Positions 8,932 through 17,728 are shown, counted from the first letter of the stretch. The stretch: DNA of 64,000 nt from Streptomyces griseicoloratus (GCF_014534645.1 NZ_JACVQF010000127.1:22989-86988); one strand, 5' to 3'. Program-made: numbers and translations. Notes: generated from the sequence alone by a model not told the origin.

Positions 8932-9709
8932 CCGCCCCGGAGGCCTCGCGCTTCGCCGCCCGGATCTGCTCGTACACCCGGGTCCGCAGCTCGGCGAAGC
9001 GCGGGGCCACCCGTGTGTGCACCTGGTCCCGCTCGGCCGGCAGACCGACCTCGAACTGCTCCCGCACGACCGTGGGGGAGGCGGACAGCACGATCACCCG
9101 CTCGCCCAGGTACACCGCCTCGTCGATGTCGTGGGTGACGAACAGGACGGTGATACCGCGCTCCCGCCACAGCCGCCGCACCAGGTCCTCCAGATCGGCC
9201 CGGGTCTGCGCGTCCACCGCCGCGAACGGCTCGTCCATCAGCAGCACCTCGGGTTCGTACGCCAGCGCCCGCGCGATCGCCACCCGCTGCTGCATGCCCC
9301 CGGACAGCTGCCACGGATACGCCCCGGCGGCGTCCGCCAGTCCCACCGACGCCAGCGCGTCCGCGACCAGCTCACGGCGCCGGGCCCTGCCCATGTCCTT
9401 CTGTTTCAAGGGCAGTTCGACGTTGTCGCCGACCCGCATCCACGGGAACAGGCTGCGCCCGTACTCCTGGAAGACGAACGCCAGCCCGGGCGGCGGACCC
9501 TCCACCCTCCGCCCGGCCAGCGACACCTCGCCGGCGGTCGGCGCGAGCAGACCGCCCACGCACTTGAGCAGCGTGGTCTTGCCGCACCCCGAGGGGCCCA
9601 CCAGGCAGACCAGCTCTCCGGCACCGACGGTGAAGGTCAGGTCGCGCACCGCCTCCGTCCGGCGCCCGGACCCCTCGTACACCTTCCGCAGGCCGCGTAC
9701 GTCGAGCAT
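8903..9709 (-). CDS. ABC transporter ATP-binding protein, nitrate/sulfonate/taurine type
   Basis: 268 aa with all ATPase motifs: Walker A GPSGCGKT, Q-loop VFQEYGRSLFPW, signature LSGGMQQRVAIARAL, Walker B VLLMDEPFAAVDA, and the switch His in FVTHDIDEAV. The closest pattern is SsuB/TauB-like. It energises the two permeases encoded just upstream on the same strand, with 24 bases between. It is the last gene of a binding protein, permease, permease, ATPase operon. The gene runs 29 bases into the convergent GH87 gene, so the extreme C-terminus past the ATPase core is family-variable. Confidence 0.93.
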   Translation of the reverse strand: MLDVRGLRKVYEGSGRRTEAVRDLTFTVGAGELVCLVGPSGCGKTTLLKCVGGLLAPTAGEVSLAGRRVEGPPPGLAFVFQEYGRSLFPWMRVGDNVELPLKQKDMGRARRRELVADALASVGLADAAGAYPWQLSGGMQQRVAIARALAYEPEVLLMDEPFAAVDAQTRADLEDLVRRLWRERGITVLFVTHDIDEAVYLGERVIVLSASPTVVREQFEVGLPAERDQVHTRVAPRFAELRTRVYEQIRAAKREASGAVRKDTPPLR

Positions 9710-9733
9710 GGACCGCCCTTTCAGGAGCTTGAC

Positions 9734-10510
9734 TCAGGAGCGCCGGCTTGCGTCGCGCAGGCCGTGGTACCAGCCGAGCACCCGCCGCTCGACCAGCTGG
9801 AAGAGGACCGAGAGCACGAAACCGAGCAGGCCGAGCAGCAGGATGCCGGTCCACATGCCGGGGATCGCGAAGGAGCGCTGGAACTGCACGACGGCGAACC
9901 CCAGGCCGTTGCTGGCGGCGAACATCTCGCTGATCACCATGAGGATGATGCCGATCGACAGGGCCTGGCGCAGACCCGCGAAGATCTGCGGGCCCGCCGA
10001 GGGCAGCACCACGTCCCTCAGCCGTGCCACGCCCGTGATGCCGTAGGAGCGGGCGGTCTCCGCCATCACCGGGTCGACCGCGCGGACCCCCTCGACCGTG
10101 TTGAGCAGCACCGGCCACACGCAGCCGCCGGCGATGACGAGGATCTTCATGGTGTCGCCGATGCCGGCGAACAGCATGATCACCGGCACCAGCACCGGCG
10201 GCGGCACCGCCCGCAGGAACTCCACCACCGGCTCGCACACCGCCCGCACCCGCCGGCGCGAGCCGACGAGCGTGCCGAGCGCCACGCCGGCGACGGCCGC
10301 GAGGGCGTAACCCGCCGCGAGCCGCAGCACGCTGGGCAGGACGTCCCCGCGCCACCGCTCACCGGTCCACACCTCCGGGAACGTCCTCAGGATCGTGCCG
10401 AGCGGCGGCCAGTACACGTCCTCGCTGCCCGCCGACGCGGCCCACCAGACGCCCACCAGCACCGCGGGCAGGGCGAACACCAGGACGATCCGCAGCAGCG
10501 GACGCCTCAC
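9734..10510 (-). CDS. ABC transporter permease (SsuC/TauC family), second subunit
   Basis: 258 aa, about six membrane helices, with the BPD_transp_1 pattern DPVMAETARSYGITGVARLRDVVLPSAGP as its EAA loop. The GTG start at 10510 overlaps the stop of the other permease in a GTGA. It is 34% or so similar in pattern only by eye to its neighbour, so the pair probably makes a heterodimeric channel. That is a variation, since many SsuABC systems use a single permease. Substrate unknown; an aromatic carboxylate is suggested by the adjacent IclR regulator and oxygenase genes. Confidence 0.88.
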   Translation of the reverse strand: MRRPLLRIVLVFALPAVLVGVWWAASAGSEDVYWPPLGTILRTFPEVWTGERWRGDVLPSVLRLAAGYALAAVAGVALGTLVGSRRRVRAVCEPVVEFLRAVPPPVLVPVIMLFAGIGDTMKILVIAGGCVWPVLLNTVEGVRAVDPVMAETARSYGITGVARLRDVVLPSAGPQIFAGLRQALSIGIILMVISEMFAASNGLGFAVVQFQRSFAIPGMWTGILLLGLLGFVLSVLFQLVERRVLGWYHGLRDASRRS

Positions 10511-11280
10511 ACCGCCACCTCCCCGCGCACCGACTGGTGCCAGGCCAGCGCCCGGCGCTCCACCGACCGGGCACCGACGTTGATCAGCAGCCCGAGCAGG
10601 CCGGTGACGACGATCAGCGCGTACATCTCCGGCACCGCCTGCGAGGTCTGGGCGACCGCGATACGGGCGCCCAGCCCCGGCGCCCCGATGACGAGTTCGG
10701 CGGTGACCGCGAGGATCAGGGCGACGGCCGCCGCGAGCCGCACCCCCGTCATCACGTACGGCAGCGCGGTCGGCCACATCACGTACCGGATCCGCGCCCA
10801 GGTGCCCAGACCGTACGACCGGGCCGTCTCCTCGGCGACCGGGTCGACGTCCCGCACGCCGTACAGCACCTGGACCAGCACCTGCCAGAACGCGGCGTAC
10901 ACGACCAGCAGCAGCACCGACCGCAGCCCGGTGCCGTACAGCAGCACCGCCAGCGGGATCAGCGCCACCGACGGGATCGGACGCAGGAACTCGATCGTGG
11001 ACGCCGTCGCCTCGCGCAGGTACGGCACCACCGAAAGGATCACCCCGACGACGATCCCGGCGCCGACCGCGATCGCCAGGCCCAGCGCCCAGCCGGTGAG
11101 GGTGTCGCCGAGCGCCGTCCAGAAGGCGGAGTCCGCGACCTCCTCCCCGAGCGCCCCGGCGATGCGGCCGGCCGGCGGGAAGTAGTCCTCCTCGACCAGA
11201 CCGAGCCGCGGCACCACCTCGCCCAGGGCGAGGAAGCCCGCGAGCCCGGCCGCTCCGAGGGCCGCGTTCCCGCCCCTCAC
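10507..11280 (-). CDS. ABC transporter permease (SsuC/TauC family), first subunit
   Basis: 257 aa. The GTG at 11280 overlaps the stop of the binding-protein gene (GTGA). The EAA-type loop reads DPVAEETARSYGLGTWARIRYVMWPTALP. It is preceded by helices typical of the SsuC family (IEFLRPIPSVALIPLAVLLYGTG). The start is set by the overlap and gives a short N-terminus followed by EDYFPP, a position where the family often has FPSP. Co-translation with both neighbours is likely. Confidence 0.88.
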   Translation of the reverse strand: MRGGNAALGAAGLAGFLALGEVVPRLGLVEEDYFPPAGRIAGALGEEVADSAFWTALGDTLTGWALGLAIAVGAGIVVGVILSVVPYLREATASTIEFLRPIPSVALIPLAVLLYGTGLRSVLLLVVYAAFWQVLVQVLYGVRDVDPVAEETARSYGLGTWARIRYVMWPTALPYVMTGVRLAAAVALILAVTAELVIGAPGLGARIAVAQTSQAVPEMYALIVVTGLLGLLINVGARSVERRALAWHQSVRGEVAV

Positions 11281-12248
11281 GGCAGCAGCGCGTCCAGGTC
11301 CGGGGCCTGCTCGAACAGGCCGTCCTCCCGGCCCAGCTCCGCCAGGGCCTCGATGGCGGGCCGGTTGGGCTCGGCGGGCCACTTCGGCAGGGTCACCTTC
11401 TCCAGGACGGCCGGCGGGATCTTCGTGTACGTGGTGACGATCTCGCGGACCTCGTCCGGATGGGCGTCGGCGTACGCCAGGGACTCGGCGGTGGCCTCCT
11501 GGAACCTCTTGACCACGTCCGGGTTCTCCTGCGCGTACTTCACCGAGGTGAAGTACATGGCGACGGTGAGCTTCGGGGCCACGTCGACCATGGGGGAGGC
11601 GATCTCCCGGCCGCCCTGGCTCTTGATGGTGGCCAGCGCCGGTTCCACCGCCATCGCCGCGTCGATCCGTCCGCCGTCGAGCGCGGCGGGCATCTGGTCG
11701 AAGGCCAGCTCGACGAAGTCCACCTCGTCCGGGTCGCCGCCCGCCGCGCGCACCGAGGCCCGCACCGCGGTCTCGTTGATGTTCTTCAGGGTGTTGATGG
11801 CGACCTTCTTGCCCTCCAGCTCCTTCGCCGACTTGACGGGGCTGTCGCCCTTGACGGTGATCGCGCCGAAGTCCCTGCCCTGTTCGCCGGTCGAGGCGAT
11901 GCCGTTGGCCACCGCCTTCACGGGCACGTCGTTGGACTGGGCGATCATCAGCGAGGTCATGTTGGAGAAGCCGAACTGGAACTGGCCGCTCGTCACACCC
12001 GGGACGATCGCCGCGCCGCCCTGCGCGCTCGACAAGGACAGCCTCAGGCCCCGCTCGCTGAAGAAGCCCTTCTTCTGACCCAGGTACAGCGGGGCGACGT
12101 CGACGATGGGGATGAGCCCGACCTTCACCGTGGTGGTGCCGCCCGACGAGCCGCCCCCGCCGTCCGACCCCCCGGAGCCGGAGGAGCCGCAGGCCGTCGC
12201 GACGGCCAGGACGGATACGGCCGTGAGGCCGGCGAACAGACGACGCAT
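11277..12248 (-). CDS. ABC transporter solute-binding lipoprotein, NMT1/SsuA-like
   Basis: 323 aa. Signal peptide with lipobox LAVATAC, then a Gly/Ser linker (residues 21-38) and an NMT1/SsuA-like fold: KVGLIPIVDVAPLYLGQKKGFF, then GVTSGQFQFGFSNMTSLM, and LEGKKVAINTLKNINETAV. This family binds sulfonates, nitrate, pyrimidine precursors or aromatic carboxylates such as phthalate. The first gene of the importer operon, it is divergent from the IclR regulator at 12495. That arrangement, with a Rieske oxygenase operon beyond, favours an aromatic acid as ligand, but this is inference. Confidence 0.88.
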   Translation of the reverse strand: MRRLFAGLTAVSVLAVATACGSSGSGGSDGGGGSSGGTTTVKVGLIPIVDVAPLYLGQKKGFFSERGLRLSLSSAQGGAAIVPGVTSGQFQFGFSNMTSLMIAQSNDVPVKAVANGIASTGEQGRDFGAITVKGDSPVKSAKELEGKKVAINTLKNINETAVRASVRAAGGDPDEVDFVELAFDQMPAALDGGRIDAAMAVEPALATIKSQGGREIASPMVDVAPKLTVAMYFTSVKYAQENPDVVKRFQEATAESLAYADAHPDEVREIVTTYTKIPPAVLEKVTLPKWPAEPNRPAIEALAELGREDGLFEQAPDLDALLP

Positions 12249-12360
12249 GACTCCCCCTGTGGGACCGGACGAGGTGCTCCGACAGGCTGTGCGCGAACAG
12301 CACGAACGTGCTCAGCGGGAACGTAGGGGCCGGGCCGGGTCAGGTCAATGCCCTTGCGGA

Positions 12361-12435
12361 AACGGGCCGTTGAGGGCCGGGACGGCGCATCGTCACGGCC
12401 CGTTGACAGTGCGGGACACGCACTCCTAGCGTGCG
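12361..12435 (+). promoter_or_regulatory. Divergent control region of importer and IclR gene: sigma-70-type promoter and inverted repeats
   Basis: TTGACA (12403-12408) and TAGCGT (12427-12432) are separated by 18 bases, a good HrdB-type promoter for the plus-strand IclR gene. AACGGGCCGT (12361-12370) and ACGGCCCGTT (12395-12404) are a perfect 10-bp inverted repeat reaching into the -35. CGCAC (12419-12423) and GTGCG (12431-12435) flank the -10. These dyads are candidate IclR sites. Confidence 0.5.
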
Positions 12436-12494
12436 CACTGCGTACGGTCGTCACCTGCCGCACGTCCTGCCGTGAGGCCCCTGCCGGAGGCCAG

Positions 12495-13310
12495 ATGCCC
12501 GATGCAGCCCGCGCACCGCACTTCGTGAGGTCCTTCGAGCGCGGCCTCGCCGTGATCCGGGCCTTCGACGCCGACCACCCCGCCCTGACGCTGAGCGAGG
12601 TCGCCCGCGCCTGCGAACTGACCCGTGCGGCGGCCCGCCGCTTCCTGCTCACCCTGGCCGACCTCGGCTACGTCCACACCGACGGCCGGCTGTTCCGGCT
12701 CACCCCGCGCGTACTGGAACTCGGCTACTCCTATCTCGCCGGGTTCACCCTGCCGCAGATCGCCGAACCGCATCTGGAACGCCTCGTCGCCGAGGTGCGG
12801 GAGTCGTCGTCGCTGTGCGTCCTGGACGGCGACGACATCGTGTACGTCGCCCGTGTCCCGACCCGCCGCATCATGACCGTGTCCATCACGGTCGGCACCC
12901 GCTTCCCGGCCCACCTCACCTCCGTCGGCCGGGTCATCCTCGCCCATCTGCCGGATGCCGAGATCGAGGCCCGGCTCGCCCGCGCCGACCTGCGGCCGCA
13001 CACCGCCCGCACCCTCACCTCGGCCGACGCCCTGCGCGCGGAGCTGCGCCGGGTGCGCCGCCACGGGTACGCCGTCGTCGACCAGGAGCTGGAGGAGGGA
13101 CTGAGGTCGGTGGCCGTCCCGGTGCGGGACCGGGACGGCGAGGTGGTGGCCGGCGTGAACATCGCGGTGCACGCCGGCCGCAACTCCGCGGAGTCCGTAC
13201 GCCGCGACCTGCTGCCCCACCTGCTGGCGGCCGTCGCGCGGATCGACGCCGACCTGCGGATCACAGGTCCAGCACGAGCCGCCTCCCACGGCACCGCGAC
13301 ACGCAGATGA
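12495..13310 (+). CDS. IclR-family regulator, PcaR/PobR-like
   Basis: 271 aa. FVRSFERGLAVIRAFDADHPALTLSEVARACELTRAAARRFLLTL is the winged helix typical of the PcaR/PobR/CatR branch of IclR, followed by the GAF-like effector domain (GTRFPAHLTSVGRVILAHL). GGAGG at 12486-12490 sets the ATG at 12495. It is divergent from the ABC importer and convergent with the oxygenase-reductase operon; these two units are its most likely targets. Its last 50 bases overlap the reductase gene tail to tail. The IclR core ends near LLAAVARIDADLRI, so the overlapping tail is an extension of about 17 residues. Confidence 0.92.
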   Translation: MPDAARAPHFVRSFERGLAVIRAFDADHPALTLSEVARACELTRAAARRFLLTLADLGYVHTDGRLFRLTPRVLELGYSYLAGFTLPQIAEPHLERLVAEVRESSSLCVLDGDDIVYVARVPTRRIMTVSITVGTRFPAHLTSVGRVILAHLPDAEIEARLARADLRPHTARTLTSADALRAELRRVRRHGYAVVDQELEEGLRSVAVPVRDRDGEVVAGVNIAVHAGRNSAESVRRDLLPHLLAAVARIDADLRITGPARAASHGTATRR

Positions 13311-14199
13311 GCATGGTCTCGCCGGCCGCCCGCTCCTCGTCCGTGAGCACCGAGTCCCGGTGGTCGGGGGTGCCCTCGACGACGTCCGTCTCGCAGGTGC
13401 CGCAGGTGCCCTCGGTGCAGGAGTACAGCACCTCGGCTCCGGCGGCGCGGACGGCGTCGAGGACGGAGACGTCCGCGGGGACGGTGACCGTGCGCCCGCT
13501 GCGGGCGAGGACGACCTCGAACTCCGCGTCGCCGTCGCCCCGTGGGGCGTCCTTCGGCCGGAACCGCTCGACGCGCAGGATGCCGGGCGGGCACCGCTCC
13601 TCCACCGCGTCCAGCAGGGGCCCGGGACCGCAGCAGTAGACCAGGGTGCCGTCCGGTACGCCGTCGAGCACGGAGCCGAGGTCGAGCAGCCCGGTCTCGT
13701 CCTCGGGGGCGATCGTGACCCGGTCCCCGTACCGCTCCACCTCCCCGGTGAACGCCATCGACCGGCGTGAGCGGCCGCCGTACAGCAGCGTCCACTCGGC
13801 ACCCGCCCGCTCGGCGGCGGCGAGCATCGGCAGAATCGGTGTGATGCCGATGCCGCCGGCGACGAACCGGTAGCGGGGCGAGGGCTCCAGCCGGAAGTGG
13901 TTGCGCGGCCCCCGCACCCGTACCTTGTCGCCCGGCCCCACCCGCTCGTGCAGGTGGGCCGACCCTCCCCGCCCGCCGGGCTCGCGCAGCACCGCGATCC
14001 GCCACACGGCCCGGTCGTCCGGGTCGCCGCACAGCGAGTACTGCCGTTCCAGGTCCGGGCCGAGGACGACGTCGACATGGGCGCCGGGCTCCCAGGCGGG
14101 CAGCGGGTCGCCCAGCGGGTGGCACAGGGTCAGGACGAGCACGCCCTCGGCCGCCGACTCGCGGCGGTCGACGACGAGTTCGGCTTCGTACGGGGTCAT
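13261..14199 (-). CDS. Class IA oxygenase reductase (FMN/NAD/2Fe-2S), VanB-like
   Basis: 312 aa in phthalate-dioxygenase-reductase order: a flavin domain with RQYSLCGDP, a nucleotide domain with GGIGITPILPM and YCCGPGPLLDAV, and a C-terminal plant-type [2Fe-2S] ferredoxin with Cx4Cx2C (SCTEGTCGTCE) and a fourth Cys in MLICVSRC. It passes electrons from NADH to the Rieske oxygenase of this operon. The ATG at 14199 follows GAGGAAA and overlaps the stop of the 57-aa gene (ATGA). Vanillate O-demethylase reductase is the best-known match; the substrate of the pair is not proven by sequence. Confidence 0.9.
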   Translation of the reverse strand: MTPYEAELVVDRRESAAEGVLVLTLCHPLGDPLPAWEPGAHVDVVLGPDLERQYSLCGDPDDRAVWRIAVLREPGGRGGSAHLHERVGPGDKVRVRGPRNHFRLEPSPRYRFVAGGIGITPILPMLAAAERAGAEWTLLYGGRSRRSMAFTGEVERYGDRVTIAPEDETGLLDLGSVLDGVPDGTLVYCCGPGPLLDAVEERCPPGILRVERFRPKDAPRGDGDAEFEVVLARSGRTVTVPADVSVLDAVRAAGAEVLYSCTEGTCGTCETDVVEGTPDHRDSVLTDEERAAGETMLICVSRCRGRRLVLDL

Positions 14200-14369
14200 G
14201 AACCGTTTCCTCGTGGCTGGTGTCCCTCCGGATGGGCGAGCATCCACTCCCACATCGCGACCGGGTCCTCGGCGGTGTGCTCGGCGCCGCAGTGACAGGT
14301 GCCGTGCAGGACGTCCGTGCCCGGCAGCCAGTCGACGCGGTAGATCTCGCCGGTGGCCGGGCCGGTCAC
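14196..14369 (-). CDS. 57-aa Cys-containing protein between oxygenase and reductase
   Basis: GTG start at 14369 overlaps the Rieske oxygenase stop (GTGA), and the stop overlaps the reductase ATG (ATGA), so all three are translationally coupled. The protein has a CHC motif (LHGTCHCGAEHTAEDP), then a short helix MWEWMLAHPEGH rich in His. It is soluble with no signal. I do not recognise a named family. The CHC plus His content would fit a metal-binding or assembly/adaptor role in the oxygenase complex, which is speculation. Both 4-bp overlaps and coding-type third-position GC support a real gene. Confidence 0.75.
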   Translation of the reverse strand: MTGPATGEIYRVDWLPGTDVLHGTCHCGAEHTAEDPVAMWEWMLAHPEGHQPRGNGS

Positions 14370-15436
14370 CGGTGGGCCTCCGCGGGCTTCGCGCCCTCCT
14401 CGACCAGCCGGGCGAGGATGCGGCGGGCGGCCAGTCCGCCGGTGTCGATGTTGATGCTCAGCTCCTGGTAGCCGGTGCGCTCGGTGCCGAGCGTGCGCTG
14501 AAGCAGATTGAGCGCGTCGACGTCCTGCATGACGACCGTGTGGTTGTTCTTCCGCAGGAACTCGGTGACTTCGGCGTCGTCCGTCGCCCAGTCCCGGGAG
14601 ACCGCCCAGAAGTCGTACACCCTGCCGTCGGCGGACGGGGTGATCGCGTACGTGATCTCGGTGTGGAAGGCGTGCGGATCGCTGCCGTCCGCCTCGGGCA
14701 GCACACCGACCGGGGCGACCCGGCTGTGCAGCAGGTACAGGCACGGCGCGTGGTACTCGATGTCCTGCCAGCGCGAGATGCGTCCGCTGATGCCGGTGGA
14801 CCTGGCGTAGAACGGCGGGCACTCGGCGTCGTCCATGTGCCGGCTCACCCGGACGATCCCCGCGCCCTCGTCGACCTCCGTGGTGATCGGAGTCTCGGCG
14901 ACCTCGGGGGTGCCGATGTAGCCGCCGTGCAGATACGTCTCGTGGGACAGGTCGAGGAGGTTGTCGACCAGCAGCCCGTAGTCGGCGTCGATCGGCTCCA
15001 TGCCCCGGACCGTGACCCAGCCGGGGGAGTCCAGGTGCCGGGCCCGCGGGACGGACTCCGGGTCGGCGAGCGCCGGGTCCCCGATCCACACCCACACCAG
15101 GGAGTCCCGCTCGGCCACCGGGTAGGAGGCGACGCGGGCGGTGCGCGGGACGCGTTTCTGGCCCGGCACGTACACGCAGGCGCCGGTCGTGTCGTACGTG
15201 AACCCGTGGTACCCGCAGACGATCCGGTCGCCGTCGAGCCGGGTCGGGGCCTCGGACAGCGGATACCGGCGGTGCACGCACCGGTCGTGCAGGACGACCG
15301 GGGTGCCGTCCTCCTGGCTGCGGTAGAGGACCAGCGGCTCACCGAGGATCGTCCGTCCCAGCAACTCGCGCCCGACCTCGTGACTGTAGGCGGCGACATA
15401 CCACTGGTTCCTGGCGAAGGCGGTCATGTGCGGCAT
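14366..15436 (-). CDS. Rieske non-haem iron oxygenase, vanillate O-demethylase (VanA)-like
   Basis: 356 aa. N-terminal Rieske centre with CVHRRYPLSE and CGYHGF (CxH-x16-CxxH). The mononuclear iron site is NLLDLSHETYLHGG with two His; its Asp lies in the C-terminal half. MTAFARNQWYVAAYSHEVG is the typical VanA N-terminus. The start at 15436 (MPHMTAF) is chosen, with an internal ATG at 15427 possible. The enzyme would demethylate vanillate-type methoxybenzoates to protocatechuate plus formaldehyde, feeding the pca operon at 45160-51650 in this window. Related demethylases or phthalate-type oxygenases are alternatives. Confidence 0.85.
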   Translation of the reverse strand: MPHMTAFARNQWYVAAYSHEVGRELLGRTILGEPLVLYRSQEDGTPVVLHDRCVHRRYPLSEAPTRLDGDRIVCGYHGFTYDTTGACVYVPGQKRVPRTARVASYPVAERDSLVWVWIGDPALADPESVPRARHLDSPGWVTVRGMEPIDADYGLLVDNLLDLSHETYLHGGYIGTPEVAETPITTEVDEGAGIVRVSRHMDDAECPPFYARSTGISGRISRWQDIEYHAPCLYLLHSRVAPVGVLPEADGSDPHAFHTEITYAITPSADGRVYDFWAVSRDWATDDAEVTEFLRKNNHTVVMQDVDALNLLQRTLGTERTGYQELSINIDTGGLAARRILARLVEEGAKPAEAHR

Positions 15437-15582
15437 GATGGTTCCCGTCCCTGTCGGCGGGGCGTCTTCGCCCCGCGTGCCGTGGTTGGGCTCAGGGTCC
15501 TGACGGCTGTGGTTGCCGCGCAAGGCGGCTTCTGTCAGGCGGAAGCGTCTTTGCGAAAGAGCTGGTCAGGGCGTTGTCATGG

Positions 15583-15864
15583 TCTTGCGTCAGCCGGCAG
15601 GAAGTCCAGGAGCGGCGTCGGTGGTCGCGGCCTGCGCATGGCCGTGTCCAGGCTGCCCGCCGGGACGCGGTAGAAGTTGGCCGGCCTGGTGGAGAAGGAG
15701 CTGCGCAGGGCATCCGGGTCGGCGCGGGTGATGTTCCCCCACGCCGCGTCGTAGTCGCCCGACTGGAGCGTCGGCGCCGGCTGGGTGACCTGGAGCTGCT
15801 TGAGGGTCACCTCGATGCCGGCGGCCTTGAGCTGCTGCTGGATCAGCTCCAACGCGGGCCCGGC
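15583..15864 (-). pseudogene. Remnant of a family 5 (oligopeptide/nickel) ABC solute-binding protein
   Basis: The minus strand encodes LELIQQQLKAAGIEVTLKQ, then SGDYDAAWGNITRADPDALR and ANFYRVPAGSLDTAM. These match the C-terminal lobe of DppA/OppA-like proteins. The upstream two thirds are missing. After GSLDTA the homology continues in another frame (AQAATTDAA), showing a frameshift, and the reading stops soon after. The fragment begins in frame directly after the stop codon (15865-15867) of the DUF1684 gene, as if a deletion or recombination joined the two. Not expected to be functional. Confidence 0.75.
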
Positions 15865-16689
15865 TCAGGACCCGCCGCGCTCGCGGGGGATCTTCTGACC
15901 CGCCTCGATCGCCACTGGCAGCCGGTTCTCGGCCGGTGGCAGCGGGCAGGTGGCCAGGTCCGTGTAGGCGCACGGCAGGTTCGCGGCGCGGTTGAAGTCC
16001 AGGACGACCGTGCCGTCGGCGGCGGGCGGTTCGAGGGCCAGGGCCCGGTTGGCGGCGTAGGTGGTGACCCCGGAGGTCGCATCGGTGAACAGCACCATCA
16101 GCCGGCCCGCACCACGCCCGGGGAAGGCGGTCAGGGACAGCTGACGCCCGTCCAGCTCGAACTCGATCCTGCCCGGGGCATCGAACACGTGTTCGAGGCC
16201 CTCGACCGCGGCGCCCACGGTGGTCGGCCGCGGCTCGTCGAAGGGGATGTACCGGCCCGTCACGGCCCAGCGCGGGTCGGGGGCGTAGGCGGGTGTCCCG
16301 GCGAAGGCGGTGCGCAGCGGCGCGTCCGGGTGCCGGGGACGCACGATGTCGTTGCCGCCGCGCTTGGCGACCTCGATGACGGCGTCTCCCCAGACCGCGT
16401 CGACGCCGCCGCGTTCGGGAAGTACGCCGAAGTGGTGTTCACCCTGCACCGGCGTACCGTCGACGACGAGTTCCTCACCCTCGTCGAGGGTCACGACGAC
16501 CCCTTCTGGGCCGGTGTGCCATGCACCGGGCGCGTCGGGGAAGCGCTGCGGCCGGTCGTCGAGCCAGTGCAGGGCGGTGATCGCCAGGAACCCGTGCGGG
16601 TCGGCGAGCCGGTCCTCCTGGGCGCGGTACCACTCCAGCCAGTTCTCGGTGAAGGCCTGGAGGTCCGTTGCGGTCGCCTCCGCGGTCAT
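15865..16689 (-). CDS. DUF1684 family protein
   Basis: 274 aa. WLEWYRAQEDRLADPHGFLAITALHWLD at the N-terminus and FNRAANLPCAYTDLATCPLPPAENRLPVAIEAGQK at the C-terminus are the hallmarks of DUF1684, a widespread cytoplasmic family of unknown biochemical function. The ATG at 16689 follows GGAG at 6-base spacing; a longer in-frame start (16740) lacks support. No signal peptide. It is followed in the same frame by the binding-protein remnant. Next upstream on the same strand is a luciferase-like oxidoreductase, with 82 bases between. Confidence 0.88.
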   Translation of the reverse strand: MTAEATATDLQAFTENWLEWYRAQEDRLADPHGFLAITALHWLDDRPQRFPDAPGAWHTGPEGVVVTLDEGEELVVDGTPVQGEHHFGVLPERGGVDAVWGDAVIEVAKRGGNDIVRPRHPDAPLRTAFAGTPAYAPDPRWAVTGRYIPFDEPRPTTVGAAVEGLEHVFDAPGRIEFELDGRQLSLTAFPGRGAGRLMVLFTDATSGVTTYAANRALALEPPAADGTVVLDFNRAANLPCAYTDLATCPLPPAENRLPVAIEAGQKIPRERGGS

Positions 16690-16771
16690 ACGTTCTCCTT
16701 TGTCACGCGAGGCCCGGCCTCGCACAGGGGTGCAGGTCATCCATCGGGCTGACGGCCCGGCTCCGCCGTAC

Positions 16772-17695
16772 TCAGCGGGCCAGTTCGCCGAGGAGTGCCC
16801 AGGTGCGTCGGCGGTCCGCTTCGCCGGCGATCTCGGTGCCCGAGAACACGACTTCGGTGGCGCCGGCGTCGCGGTAACGCCGCACCTCGGCCTCGACCGT
16901 CTTCTCGTCGCCGATCACGGCCAGGTCGGCGGCGCGTCGGCCCCCGGAAAGCTCGATGACCCGCGCGTAGGACGGGATCTGTTCGTAGAACGCGAGGTTC
17001 TCGGTGGCCTTCGCCCGCACCGCGTCCACGTCGTCAGTGACCACGCCCGGCACGAGGGCCACGATCCTGGGCGAGGGGCGGCCGGCGGCCTCGGCAGCGG
17101 CGGTCAGGGCGGGGACGATGTGTTCGGCCAGGGCGCGCGGTCCCGCCAGATAAGGAAGGATCCCGTCCGCCAGCTCACCGCTGACCCGCAGCGCCTGCGG
17201 CCCCATCGCGGCGACCAGCAGGGGGACGCCGTTCTCGGCGCCCGGTACGCGCGCTGGGACCGGGGTGGCGGCGGTGAGCAGTTCACCGTGGAAGTCGGCC
17301 GTGCCGGTCTCTGTCAACTGGCGCAGGGCGGTGAGGAATTCACGCAGACGGGCGATAGGGCGTTCGAAGGGCAGGCCGAAGCCGGCCTCCGTGAGGAGTT
17401 TGGTGCCCAGGGCCAGACCGAGGTGGTAGCGGCCGTGCGTCGCGGCCTGGGCGGTCTGGGCCTGGCTGGAGACGAGCAGCGGGTGGCGTCCGAAGACGGG
17501 GATCGCGGAGGTGCCCACCTGCAGTCCGGGCACCTCGCGCCCGACGATCGCCGCGAGCTGGGGTGAGTCCGCGCCAAAGGTCTGGCCGAACCAGGCCGAC
17601 CGCAGACCGGCAGCCGCGGCCTCCTGGGCCAATCGCACGGTGGCGTCGACCTGGTTCGGCGCGTCGGACGCGTTGAGTGCTACTCCAACAGTCAT
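16772..17695 (-). CDS. LLM-class (luciferase-like) F420- or flavin-dependent oxidoreductase
   Basis: 307 aa from the ATG at 17695 (MTVGVALNASD); an in-frame ATG at 17728 would add 11 residues and neither start has a strong ribosome binding site. The single TIM-barrel luciferase-like pattern is visible: AGLRSAWFGQTFGADSPQLAAIVG, HGRYHLGLALGT, PFERPIARLREFLTAL and PLLVAAMGPQALRVSGELADGILPYL. Actinobacterial members of this group mostly use F420. Substrate unknown. Its neighbours are DUF1684 and a divergent MerR/SDR pair, which give little context. Confidence 0.88.
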   Translation of the reverse strand: MTVGVALNASDAPNQVDATVRLAQEAAAAGLRSAWFGQTFGADSPQLAAIVGREVPGLQVGTSAIPVFGRHPLLVSSQAQTAQAATHGRYHLGLALGTKLLTEAGFGLPFERPIARLREFLTALRQLTETGTADFHGELLTAATPVPARVPGAENGVPLLVAAMGPQALRVSGELADGILPYLAGPRALAEHIVPALTAAAEAAGRPSPRIVALVPGVVTDDVDAVRAKATENLAFYEQIPSYARVIELSGGRRAADLAVIGDEKTVEAEVRRYRDAGATEVVFSGTEIAGEADRRRTWALLGELAR

Positions 17696-17728
17696 GTCAG
17701 TAAGAACCGGCGTCGGCAGTACCTCCAT

